Of a stretch of DNA of 64,000 bases, positions 32,527 through 40,700 are shown in pieces. The number at the start of each line of letters is the position of its first letter. Positions within the stretch are counted from its first letter, which is position 1. The DNA is taken from contig NZ_JBFAZP010000001.1 in assembly GCF_040681875.1 (NCBI RefSeq), forward strand, positions 372,001-436,000, in the 5' to 3' direction. The position numbers and the translations under genes were made by a program. The stretch comes from Longispora sp040681875. Lineage in GTDB: Bacteria > Actinomycetota > Actinomycetes > Mycobacteriales > Micromonosporaceae. Below the pieces are notes generated by a model. It made no database searches. It saw only the letters and a program-made list of their open reading frames with translations, and was not told the DNA's origin.

Positions 32527-33018
32527 ATGGAATCTCTGCTGTCGGCGGCCGTGCTGGTCCTGGCCGCGATCGTGCTGCTCAACCTGGTGCTGACCCTCGC
32601 GGTGATCCGCCGGCTGCGCGACGGCGCCACCGCCGGGCCCGCCGCCCCGGGGGTCGGCGACGTGGTACCGGACTTCGCCGCCACCATGACCGACGGGGCG
32701 ACCCTCACCCACCGCGACCTGCTCACCGGGCCGGCGACGGTCGTGTTCGCGCTGCCGGGCTGCGCCCCGTGCACGAGGACGCTGGCCGCGCTGCCCGGGG
32801 CCGAGCCGACGTTCGTGTTCGTGATGGGCGAGCCGGGTGATCCGGAGACCGGGGCGGTGCTCGCCAAGGTCCCGTTCTTCGCCCGCGCCGGGGTCACTCC
32901 GATGGACGGACCGGTCGGGCGCGCCTTCGGGGTGGCCCTGTTCCCGACGACGCTGCGGATCGCGGACGGCGTGATCCGGGACGTGGACAACGGCGTCGCG
33001 GCCGGGGCCGGGGTGTGA
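32527..33018 (+). CDS. Membrane-anchored thioredoxin-like (redoxin/TlpA/MauD-type) protein
   Basis: A 163-aa protein with a single N-terminal membrane helix (residues ~4-26) and an extracytoplasmic thioredoxin fold. The active-site pair is Cys79-Ala-Pro-Cys82 in Leu-Pro-Gly-Cys-Ala-Pro-Cys-Thr-Arg-Thr, and the cis-Pro loop is Ala-Leu-Phe-Pro-Thr-Thr-Leu. MauD- and TlpA-like proteins form or reshuffle disulfides in exported partners. Directly after the eight-cysteine peptide and coupled to an exporter (GTGA overlap at 33015), its obvious client is that peptide. ATG 32527 follows GGAAAGGG. Direct evidence for oxidase versus reductase action is lacking. Confidence 0.85.
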   Translation: MESLLSAAVLVLAAIVLLNLVLTLAVIRRLRDGATAGPAAPGVGDVVPDFAATMTDGATLTHRDLLTGPATVVFALPGCAPCTRTLAALPGAEPTFVFVMGEPGDPETGAVLAKVPFFARAGVTPMDGPVGRAFGVALFPTTLRIADGVIRDVDNGVAAGAGV

Positions 33019-34808
33019 GCGGGCGGGCCGTGCGGGCCGCCCTGCTCACGGGCTGGGCGGCGGCCGGGATCCGCGGGGTGGCGGTCCTGGCGGTCGGTGC
33101 GGCGGTCAGCGGCCTGCCGGTCCTGGCCGCCTGGGCCGGGAAGCTGCTCATCGACGGGCTGAACGGGCCGGCCCGCCCGGCATCGGAGCTCGCCTGGCTG
33201 GCCGCCGCGGCCGCCCTGCTCGGGGGTGCGGCGGCCGGCGCGGGGTACCTGACCGGCTACCTGACCGCCTGGTTGCGGACCCGGATCGGCCTGCACGTCG
33301 AGCAGCGGCTCTACCGGGCGGCCAGCGGACTGCGCGGCCTGCGGGTACTGGAGGACCCGGCGTTCCAGGACCGGTTCCGGCTGGCCGAGGGCACGGCGCA
33401 GCACGCACCGGGCGCCTGCGTGGCCTTCCTGCTCACGTCGGTCAGGGCCGTCCTGGGTTCCGCCGGCTTCCTCGTCCTGGTGCTGGCGGTGTGGCCGCCG
33501 ATGGCCGTCATGCTGGCGCTGGCCGCCGTCCCGCACCTGCTCGCCCAGTGGGGCATGGCGCGGCGGTTCGCCCGGACGGCGGAGGAGACGATGACCGCCC
33601 GCCGGTCCCGGTTCATGTACCAGGGGTTGCAGACCGAGCTGGCCGGGGCGGCCGAGCACCGGCTGTACGGGCTCGGCGACCTGTTCCACGCCCGGATGAC
33701 GAGGGCGTCGCTGGAGGTCAGCGGGGCGGATCTGCGGGTCCAGCGGAGGATGACGCTGACCCAGGGCGGGCTGGCCCTGCTCAGCGCCGTGACCCTCGCG
33801 GCGGGCTCGGCGGCCGTGGTGTTCCGCGCGGCGGGCGGCCACCTGACGGCCGGCGACGTGGTGCTGTTCCTGAGCGCGGTCGCCGGGTTGCAGGCGGCGG
33901 TCTCCGGGGTCGGTACCCAGCTCGCGGACGCCGCGCAGGCGGTGCGGCTGTTCCGGCACTACCTGGACGTCGTGGACGCCCCACCGGACCTGGTGGACGG
34001 CACGGGGACCCCGGACCCGTTGCGCCGGTCCGTGGAGTTCCGCGACGTGTGGTTCCGTTACGACGCCGACGGCCCGTGGGTGCTGCGCGGCCTGAACCTG
34101 ACGATCCCCGCCGGCCGGGCGACCGGACTGGCCGGGGTGAACGGCGCCGGCAAGAGCACCCTGATCAGCCTGCTGTGCCGGCTGTACGACCCCGAGCGCG
34201 GGGAGATCCGCTGGGACGGCACGGACATCCGGACGTACGCGATCGACGGTCTGCGCGGCCGGATCGGGGTGACCTTCCAGGACTTCATGGCCTACGACCT
34301 GACCGTCGCGGAGAACATCGGCGTCGGCGACGTCGCCCGGCTCGACGACCGGCCGGCGATCGAACGCGCGGCCGGGCTGGCGGGTGCGGCGACGACCATC
34401 GAGGGACTACGGGACGGGTACCGGACCCTGCTCAGCCGGATCTTCGTCGGCGAGACCGGCGACGGCCGGGGCGTGGCCCTGTCCGGCGGCCAGCGGCAAC
34501 GGGTGGCGCTCGCCCGGTCCCTGATGCGCGACGACGCCGACCTGCTGATCCTCGACGAGCCGAACTCCGGCCTCGACGCGGTCAGCGAGCACCAGATCCA
34601 CGAGATCCTGCGCCGGCACCGGTCCGGGCGCACGAGCCTGCTCGTCTCGCACCGGCTGAACACGCTCCGGGAGGCCGACCGGATCGTGGTGCTGGAGGCG
34701 GGCCGGGTCATCGAGGAGGGCACCCACCCGGAACTGGTCGACGCGGGTGGCCGGTACGCCGAACTCTTCGCCCTCCAGGCCGCCGGCTACGCGGAGACCG
34801 CCGCGTGA
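33015..34808 (+). CDS. ABC exporter (fused membrane and ATPase domains) of the Cys-rich peptide operon
   Basis: A 597-aa half-transporter with six membrane helices (~1-315) and a C-terminal ATPase: Walker A Gly-Val-Asn-Gly-Ala-Gly-Lys-Ser-Thr (Lys380), Q-loop Thr-Phe-Gln-Asp-Phe, signature Leu-Ser-Gly-Gly-Gln-Arg-Gln-Arg, Walker B Leu-Leu-Ile-Leu-Asp-Glu-Pro, switch His in Val-Ser-His-Arg. No N-terminal C39 peptidase domain is present, so leader removal must use another protease, plausibly the signal peptidase two genes on. GTG 33015 overlaps the redoxin stop, and its own stop overlaps the 47-codon ORF. Probably a homodimer. Confidence 0.9.
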   Translation: MSGRAVRAALLTGWAAAGIRGVAVLAVGAAVSGLPVLAAWAGKLLIDGLNGPARPASELAWLAAAAALLGGAAAGAGYLTGYLTAWLRTRIGLHVEQRLYRAASGLRGLRVLEDPAFQDRFRLAEGTAQHAPGACVAFLLTSVRAVLGSAGFLVLVLAVWPPMAVMLALAAVPHLLAQWGMARRFARTAEETMTARRSRFMYQGLQTELAGAAEHRLYGLGDLFHARMTRASLEVSGADLRVQRRMTLTQGGLALLSAVTLAAGSAAVVFRAAGGHLTAGDVVLFLSAVAGLQAAVSGVGTQLADAAQAVRLFRHYLDVVDAPPDLVDGTGTPDPLRRSVEFRDVWFRYDADGPWVLRGLNLTIPAGRATGLAGVNGAGKSTLISLLCRLYDPERGEIRWDGTDIRTYAIDGLRGRIGVTFQDFMAYDLTVAENIGVGDVARLDDRPAIERAAGLAGAATTIEGLRDGYRTLLSRIFVGETGDGRGVALSGGQRQRVALARSLMRDDADLLILDEPNSGLDAVSEHQIHEILRRHRSGRTSLLVSHRLNTLREADRIVVLEAGRVIEEGTHPELVDAGGRYAELFALQAAGYAETAA

Positions 34809-34948
34809 GCGCCGTGGCCCTGGTTCTCCCCGTCCGGTCGGCACCCGCCGGGCCCACCGCGACACGGGCCGGTGTCGGGTCCGGTTGCGTGGTCGGATTC
34901 CGGATCAGCCGGTGGGGCGACCTGGCGCACCTGGTGGCCGGCCGGTGA
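34805..34948 (+). CDS. 47-aa ORF coupled to both neighbours, unknown function
   Basis: This ORF starts with GTG inside the ABC stop (GTGA, 34805-34808), and its TGA overlaps the GTG of the signal peptidase gene (34945-34948). Overlap of both ends by four bases is the same coupling used throughout this operon, and is the main evidence that it is translated. The product is basic, begins Met-Ser-Ala-Val-Ala-Leu-Val-Leu-Pro-Val-Arg and has one Cys in Gly-Ser-Gly-Cys-Val-Val-Gly-Phe-Arg-Ile. That last piece faintly resembles lasso-peptide B2 (transglutaminase-like) proteins, so a shrunken remnant of such a gene is one option; a second small peptide is another. Confidence 0.5.
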   Translation: MSAVALVLPVRSAPAGPTATRAGVGSGCVVGFRISRWGDLAHLVAGR

Positions 34949-35364
34949 TCTGGCTCGGGGCGCTCCTCGTCCTCGCCGGCGCGGGCCTCGCGGGCGCCCG
35001 GCTGCGGTACCGGGTGGTCACGGTCGTCGGGTCGAGCATGACCCCCACCTTCCACGACGGCGACCGGCTCCTCGTCCGCCGCACCCGCACCGTGCGACGG
35101 GGAACGCCGCTGGTCTTCGCGCCGCCGGGCCGGCCGCGCCCCGGTGACCCGCCCTGGCTCGTCAAGCGGGCCACCGCCACGCCCGGCGACCCGGTGCCGC
35201 CGGAGATGGCCGCTGTGGTGCGGCACCCCGTGGTGCCGGTCGGGTACCTGGCGGTGCTGGGCGACAACCCGCACAGCCTCGACTCGAGACGCTTCGGCCT
35301 GGTGCCTGTGGCCGCGGTGCTCGGCGTGGTCGTCCGCCGCCTGGCTGCCGGCGACCCGGTGTGA
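34945..35364 (+). CDS. S26 family signal peptidase
   Basis: A 139-aa type I signal peptidase with one N-terminal membrane helix (~2-20). The Ser/Lys dyad is visible: Ser31 in Val-Gly-Ser-Ser-Met-Thr-Pro-Thr and Lys74 in Leu-Val-Lys-Arg-Ala, followed by the conserved Gly-Asp-Asn-Pro-His-Ser-Leu-Asp-Ser-Arg box. It is shorter than housekeeping LepB and begins with GTG overlapping the upstream small ORF. As the last gene of the Cys-rich peptide operon it is the best candidate for the leader protease, perhaps cutting after Ala-Gly-Ala ahead of Cys25. That assignment is inference from context. Confidence 0.88.
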   Translation: MIWLGALLVLAGAGLAGARLRYRVVTVVGSSMTPTFHDGDRLLVRRTRTVRRGTPLVFAPPGRPRPGDPPWLVKRATATPGDPVPPEMAAVVRHPVVPVGYLAVLGDNPHSLDSRRFGLVPVAAVLGVVVRRLAAGDPV

Positions 35365-35435
35365 GGTCCGCGCCGGGCCGGTCGCAGCGAGGTCCCGCCG
35401 CCTACGGACGGCATGGTCACGTCCTGGGCCGGAAT

Positions 35436-35477
35436 GCGTCGCGGGGCGCGGACCGGGTGGTCCGCGCCCCGCGACGC
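35436..35477. terminator. Strong bidirectional terminator
   Basis: A perfect 19-base inverted repeat (35436-35454 with 35459-35477) around a GGGT loop. It lies between the convergent ends of the signal peptidase gene and the repeat-protein gene, marking the end of both transcription units. Confidence 0.9.
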
Positions 35478-35518
35478 GGAGGGTTACTGCTGGGTCCGGC
35501 CTTCGTGCGAGGCGCTGA

Positions 35519-36847
35519 TCAGTAGGAGTAGATCAGCTTGGCGCCGTTGACCGCGACCACCGACAGACCCGAGGTGGCGGTGACGCCGGTCCACTGGTTG
35601 ATCCACGAGTTCGCGCTGCTGGCCTCGTTGATCCGGCCGTTGGCGTCGATCGAGTAGATGAACTTGGTGCCGTTGATCGCGACCACCGACAGGTTCGAGG
35701 TGGCGGTCGCCGTGGCGCCCGTCCACAGGTTGCTCCAGGAGTTCGCGCTGCTGGCCTCGTTGATCCGGCCGTTGGCGTCGATCGAGTAGATCAGCTTGGT
35801 GCCGTTGACCGCGACCACGGAGAGCTTCGAGGCGGCAGGCACGGTGACGCCGGTCCACTGGTTGATCCACGAATTCGCGCTGCTCGCCTCGTTCACCCGG
35901 CCGTTGGCGTCGATCGAGTAGATGAACTTGGTGCCGTTGATCGCGACCACCGACAGGTTCGAGCCCGGAGCCGCGGTGACCCCGGTCCACTGGTTGATCC
36001 ACGAATTCGCGCTGCTGGCCTCATTGACCCGGCCGTTGGCGTCGATCGAGTAGATCAGCTTGGTGCCGTTGACCGCCACCACCGAGAGGTTCGAGGTGAC
36101 AGGCACGGTGACGCCGGTCCACTGGTTGATCCACGAGTTCGCGCTGCTCGCCTCGTTCACCCGGCCGTTGGCGTCCACGGAGTAGATCAGTTTGGTGCCG
36201 TTGACCTCGACCACGGACAGGCCGGAGGCGCCGGTGGCGCCGGTCCACTGGTTGATCCACGAGTTCGCGCTGCTCGCCTCGTTGATCCGGCGAGTGGAGA
36301 CCCCGGCGTCGTCCACGATCTTGTTGTACCGGCGGGCGACGTAGTTGCCGTTGGGGTGCCCGTCGAGTTCGGCGGCGTTGATCGAGACGTGGTTGATCTT
36401 CCGCACCGGGCTGGAGCCGAAGCTGTAGTAGGAGAAGTAGGTGTGGTCGGCTTCCCAGGCGTTGAATATGAAGACGTGGTTGGCGGCGTCGTTGAGGATG
36501 TCGCCGGGTTTGAGGTCGGCGCGGGGGATTTCGTAGGAGATGGCGGAGAGGTTGCCGGTCCAGTGGTGTGAGCCGGTGTGCCAGGCCATGTCGACGTATC
36601 CGGAGCAGTCGCGGCGGTAACTGCGGTCGCCGGTCGGGCCGGGGGAGAACTCCGACTGGCTGTAGGGGCCGGGTTGGTGGTCGACCCAGTACTGGGCGCG
36701 TTCGATGACCTCGGAGCGGGTGATGTTCCCGTCGATGCTGGAGGTGAACGCGGCCTGGGCGGGAGCCGAGGCGACGATCAGGGAACCGACGGCCACGGCC
36801 GAGACGGCGACGGCTCCGATGACACGGCGCAGCAGAGTGGTACTCAT
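35519..36847 (-). CDS. Secreted NlpC/P60-like cysteine peptidase with six C-terminal tandem repeats
   Basis: A 442-aa exported protein. Signal peptide 1-33 (Ala-Pro-Ala-Gln-Ala-Ala). Residues ~40-180 look like an NlpC/P60- or CHAP-type papain fold: Cys81 in Arg-Arg-Asp-Cys-Ser-Gly-Tyr-Val and His124 in Ala-Asn-His-Val-Phe-Ile-Phe, with Leu-Lys-Pro-Gly-Asp-Ile between them. Residues ~187-442 are six copies of a 38-44 residue unit (Asn-Glu-Ala-Ser-Ser-Ala-Asn-Ser-Trp-x-Asn-x-Trp-Thr-Gly ... Lys-x-Ile-Tyr-Ser-x-Asp-Ala-Asn-Gly), which suggests a lectin- or tachylectin-like propeller for wall or sugar binding. ATG 36847 begins the signal peptide. It runs 34 bases after the lipoprotein gene on the same strand. 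Confidence 0.82.
   Translation of the reverse strand: MSTTLLRRVIGAVAVSAVAVGSLIVASAPAQAAFTSSIDGNITRSEVIERAQYWVDHQPGPYSQSEFSPGPTGDRSYRRDCSGYVDMAWHTGSHHWTGNLSAISYEIPRADLKPGDILNDAANHVFIFNAWEADHTYFSYYSFGSSPVRKINHVSINAAELDGHPNGNYVARRYNKIVDDAGVSTRRINEASSANSWINQWTGATGASGLSVVEVNGTKLIYSVDANGRVNEASSANSWINQWTGVTVPVTSNLSVVAVNGTKLIYSIDANGRVNEASSANSWINQWTGVTAAPGSNLSVVAINGTKFIYSIDANGRVNEASSANSWINQWTGVTVPAASKLSVVAVNGTKLIYSIDANGRINEASSANSWSNLWTGATATATSNLSVVAINGTKFIYSIDANGRINEASSANSWINQWTGVTATSGLSVVAVNGAKLIYSY
35520..36294 (-). repeat. Six tandem ~132-bp coding repeats
   Basis: The C-terminal repeats of the NlpC/P60-like protein are nearly identical in DNA (for example TTCGCGCTGCT and TACTGATC-type tracts such as GTAGATCAGCTTGGTGCCGT recur every ~132 bases). 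Units differ mainly at the position coding for the variable Thr-Val-Pro/Thr-Ala-Ala loop. Such identity implies recent duplication or gene conversion and may vary in copy number among strains. Confidence 0.9.
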
Positions 36848-36881
36848 GGTGAAGGGTGTCCTTTGTGTTGGTGTGGAGTTA

Positions 36882-37382
36882 TCAGGAGGTGCAGCCGGCG
36901 AGGTTCGCCGCGAGGTGGTCGGGGACGTAGCCGGCGCAGAAGCCGGATGACCCGAGGTTGAGGGGACGCCAGGTCGTGCTGGCGGAGTCGTAGCCGAACG
37001 CGATCCGGGAGGGCTGGTGCTCCCCGTCGGGGACCGTCGCGGCCACGGCGAACTTCTCGTGGCACGAGACCTTGTGCAGCGCCGCCGGGCTCGCGGCCCG
37101 GGTGTAGATGTCGCTGCCCTTGGCCTTCAACGCGGTCATCAGCGCGTCCGCCGTCACCGGGCAGCCGGTGCCGGACGCCGCCGGGACCGTCGACTGTGGA
37201 TTCGGGACCGTCGCGGTGGCGGTGGCGGTGGCCGTCGGCGCGGAGCCGGCGGTCGTGGCCGGGAGACCGGCGACGGAGGCGGTGGGCGCCGGCGCCGGAC
37301 TGGCCGCGGGCTTGTCCGTGACGCCGCAGGCGGTCAGCGTGAACGCCATTCCGACGCCGACGAAGAGGACTAGTTTCTTCAT
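36882..37382 (-). CDS. Secreted lipoprotein, unknown function
   Basis: A 166-aa lipoprotein with lipobox Leu-Thr-Ala-Cys (Cys19). After it comes a Pro/Ala/Thr-rich linker (~22-70, typical of wall-spanning tethers), then a ~95-residue domain with four cysteines (in Gly-Cys-Pro-Val, Val-Ser-Cys-His-Glu, Gly-Phe-Cys-Ala and Ala-Gly-Cys-Thr) that could make two disulfides. No family was recognised. ATG 37382 is the only sensible start. It precedes the NlpC/P60-like gene by 34 bases on the same strand, so the two are likely co-expressed at the cell surface. Confidence 0.75.
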   Translation of the reverse strand: MKKLVLFVGVGMAFTLTACGVTDKPAASPAPAPTASVAGLPATTAGSAPTATATATATVPNPQSTVPAASGTGCPVTADALMTALKAKGSDIYTRAASPAALHKVSCHEKFAVAATVPDGEHQPSRIAFGYDSASTTWRPLNLGSSGFCAGYVPDHLAANLAGCTS

Positions 37383-37446
37383 GTTTCGTATGCCTTCATG
37401 ACAGACTCCACCCGTGTACGTAATTGTTGGCTTTTAGAAGTTTCGC

Positions 37447-37550
37447 TCCGATGTGGTGCGTTCTTCCGATGTGGTGAACTCTGCCAGCGGTCCCGGGTGG
37501 AGTCACTACCGTGCGGCTGGCACCAACGTGCACGGCATTTTGGTGCCAGC
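37447..37550. promoter_or_regulatory. Repeats in the 396-bp divergent gap
   Basis: The gap 37383-37778 separates the lipoprotein gene from the GH2 gene and is comparatively AT-rich. It holds a 12-base direct repeat TCCGATGTGGTG (37447-37458 and 37465-37476) and an 11-base inverted repeat GCTGGCACCAA/TTGGTGCCAGC (37516-37526 with 37540-37550). Both look like regulator sites for the lipoprotein operon, but their regulators are unknown. Confidence 0.5.
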
Positions 37551-37738
37551 AAGGACTTCGGCCGAATAGCCCGCTAATCGGCCGGTTCTACCAGCTACAA
37601 ACATGGTCAATTCGGCGACGACCACGAGGCTGGGGACCCACGCGGGAGCAGAGCCGGAAAGCACCGGACGACGAGCACCGGGAACAATTCGGTCAGCGTC
37701 TTGTCAGGATCGAGGGCCGTCGCTACGCTCCATTGGTT

Positions 37739-37751
37739 AGGTAGCCTACCT
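37739..37751. promoter_or_regulatory. Palindromic operator upstream of the GH2 gene
   Basis: AGGTAG-C-CTACCT, a perfect 6-bp inverted repeat with a single central C, 27 bases before the GTG start. It shares the extended pattern ATTGGnTAGGnAGCCT with the site ahead of the GH20 gene (60381-60393). A site so close to the ribosome site suits a repressor, possibly the ROK protein at the end of this operon. Confidence 0.65.
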
Positions 37752-37778
37752 ATCTAACGCCGCCCCTCAGGAGGCATC

Positions 37779-40700
37779 GTGGACTCCCCCTCGAAACACC
37801 CCACCACCCGCGCCCGGCTGCGACTCCCCCTCGCCGCCGCGGTCGCCGTGGTCCTCGCCGGGACCGGCATCGTCGCCGGTTCCCCCACCCGTGCCGACGC
37901 GCACCCCTCCGCCGTGCTCGCGGTCCCCTCCGCGCCCGGCAGCAGTACCGCGATCCCCGGTTTCCTGCTCCAGTCCTCGGCGAAGACGTCGGGCACCGGG
38001 GCGCAGATCTCCCAGCCCGGGTACGACACCGCCGGCTGGTACCCCGTGAGCGCCCGGTCGACCGTGCTCGCCGGGCTGCTGCAGAACAACAAGTACCCGG
38101 ATCCGTTCTTCTCGACGAACATGAAGAACATCCCGACGGCGGACTTCCAGGTGCCCTGGTGGTACCGGGCCGACCTGACCGTCACCGACACGGCCACGCG
38201 CACCTACGTGGACCTGTCGGGCGTGCTGTCCCGGGCGGACATCTTCGTCAACGGCACCCAGGTGGCGACCAGCACCCAGGTGGTGGGCGCGTACACCCAG
38301 CACGAGTTCGACCTGACCGCGCTCGTGCGGGCCGGGACGAACAGCGTCGCGATCCGGGTGTACCCGAACGATCCCAACAAGGACCTGTCCATGGGCTGGA
38401 TCGACTGGGCCCAGACCCCGCCCGACAAGAACATGGGCATCGTCCGCGACGTGCGCGTGCACCGGGGCGGGCCGGTCGCGCTGCGCGGCGGGCACGTCGT
38501 CACCACCCTGAACGCGGCGCTGACCCGGGCCGACCTGACCGTCAAGGCCGAGGTGCGCAACGACTCCAACGCCGCCGTCAGTACGACCGTGGCCGGGAAC
38601 GTGGCGGGCACGGCGCTGACCCAGACCGTGGCGCTGAACGCGCACGAGACGAAGACGGTCACGTTCGGGCAGGTCACCGTGAACAACCCGGGGCTGTGGT
38701 GGCCGGCCGGGATGGGCGCGCAGACCCTCAACGACCTGGACCTGACCGCCAGCGTCGGGGGCACCGTCTCCGACACGTACCAGGAGAAATTCGGTATCCG
38801 CGAGGTCAAGGCGCCCTTGGACGCCAGTGGGCACCGGCGCTACAGCGTCAACGGGAAGCCGATCCTGATCAAAGGCGGTGGCTGGTCCCCCGACCTGTTC
38901 CTGCGCTGGGACGCGGGCGCCGCCGAGGACAAGCTGCGCTACGTGCTCGACCTCGGGCTGAACACGGTGCGCCTGGAAGGGCACATCGAGCCGGACGAGT
39001 TCTTCGCCATGACCGACCGGATGGGCATCCTGACCCTGCCGGGCTGGGAGTGTTGCGACAAGTGGGAGGGCGAGGTCAACGGCGGCGAGCCGGGCGACAA
39101 GTGGACGGCCGCCGACTACGTGACCGCGAAGCTGTCCATGACCGCCGAGGCGCGCCGGCTGCGCGACCACCCGAGCGTCATCTCGTTCCTGATCGGCAGC
39201 GACTTCGCCCCGTCGGCGACGATCGAGAAGAACTACGTGGACGCCCTCACCGCCGCCGACTGGCCGACCCCGATCGTGGCGGCGGCCGCCGAGCGGTCCG
39301 CGCCGATCACGGGCGCGTCCGGGATGAAGATGCCCGGGCCGTACGACTGGGTGCCGCCGGGCTACTGGTACAACAAGCGCGAGGGCGGGGCCTTCGGGTT
39401 CGCGTCCGAGACGAGCGCGGGGCCGGACGTGCCGACCCTGGACACGCTGCGCCGGATGATGACGTCCGCCGAGCTGGACACGCTGTGGAAGAACTACAAC
39501 GCGACCCAGTACCACCGGTCGCAGTCGGCCACCTTCGGCACCCTGAAGATCTTCGACAACGCGATCACGGGGCGGTACGGGGCGCCGACCAGCCTCGACG
39601 ACTACGTGCGCAAGGCGCAGCTGGCCCAGTACGAGAACACCCGGGCGCAGTTCGAGTCGTTCGGGCGCAACTACACCGATGCGTCCAACCCGTCGACGGG
39701 CGTCGTCTACTGGATGCTCAACAGCCCGTGGACGTCCCTGCACTGGCAGCTGTTCGACTACTACATGGACCAGGGCGGCTCCTACTACGGGGCGAAGAAG
39801 GCCGGGGAGCCGCTGCACGTGCAGTACTCCTATGACAACCGGCAGGTCGTGGTGGTCAACTCCCAGCCGGGGGCCGCGTCGGGGCTGACCGTGAAGGTGG
39901 ACCTGTTCAACCCGGACGGCACGAACAAGTTCTCCCAGACGGCGACCGGGCTGACCGCCCCGGGCGGCGGCGGGAAGGCCACGGCGCTCACCGTGCCGGC
40001 GTCGGTGTCGGGGCTGTCGAGCACCTACCTGGCCCGGTTGCTGCTGACCGACGCCGCCGGGCGCGAAGTCAGCCGCAACGTGTACTGGCTGTCCACCAAG
40101 GACGACGTCATCGACTGGTCCAAGAACGACTGGTACTACGTCCCCACCAGCTCCTACGCCGACCTCAAGGGCCTCAACGGCATGGCGCAGGCGCCGGTGT
40201 CGGCGACCGCGTCGTCGGTGGCCAGCGGGGCGGACACGGTCACGTCGGTGACGCTGAGGAACACCGGGACGGCGAAGACCCCCGCGTTCTACCTCGACGC
40301 GCACCTGGTCGGGGCGGGCGGCAAGCCGGTGCTGCCGGTGCGCTGGTCCGACAACGCGGTGAGCCTGTGGCCGGGCGAGCAGGTCACCCTGACGGCGACC
40401 TACCGGACGGCCGATCTGCAGGGGGCCGCGCCGAAGGTCCGGGTGTCCGGGTGGAACAGCGCCACCCAGACGGTGCCGGCGGGCGGCGGTTCCACCGTGG
40501 TCCGGGCCGAGGCGGAGGACGCGGCGCTGGCCCAGGCCACGGTCGCCAGCAACCACCTCGGCTACTCCGGCACCGGGTTCGTGGACTACACGAACGTCGT
40601 CGGTGGCTCGGTGACCTGGACCGTCCCGGCGGGCACCACCACCCTCACCCTGCGCTACGCCAACGGGACGGCCGTCAACCGCCCGATGGACATCACCGTC

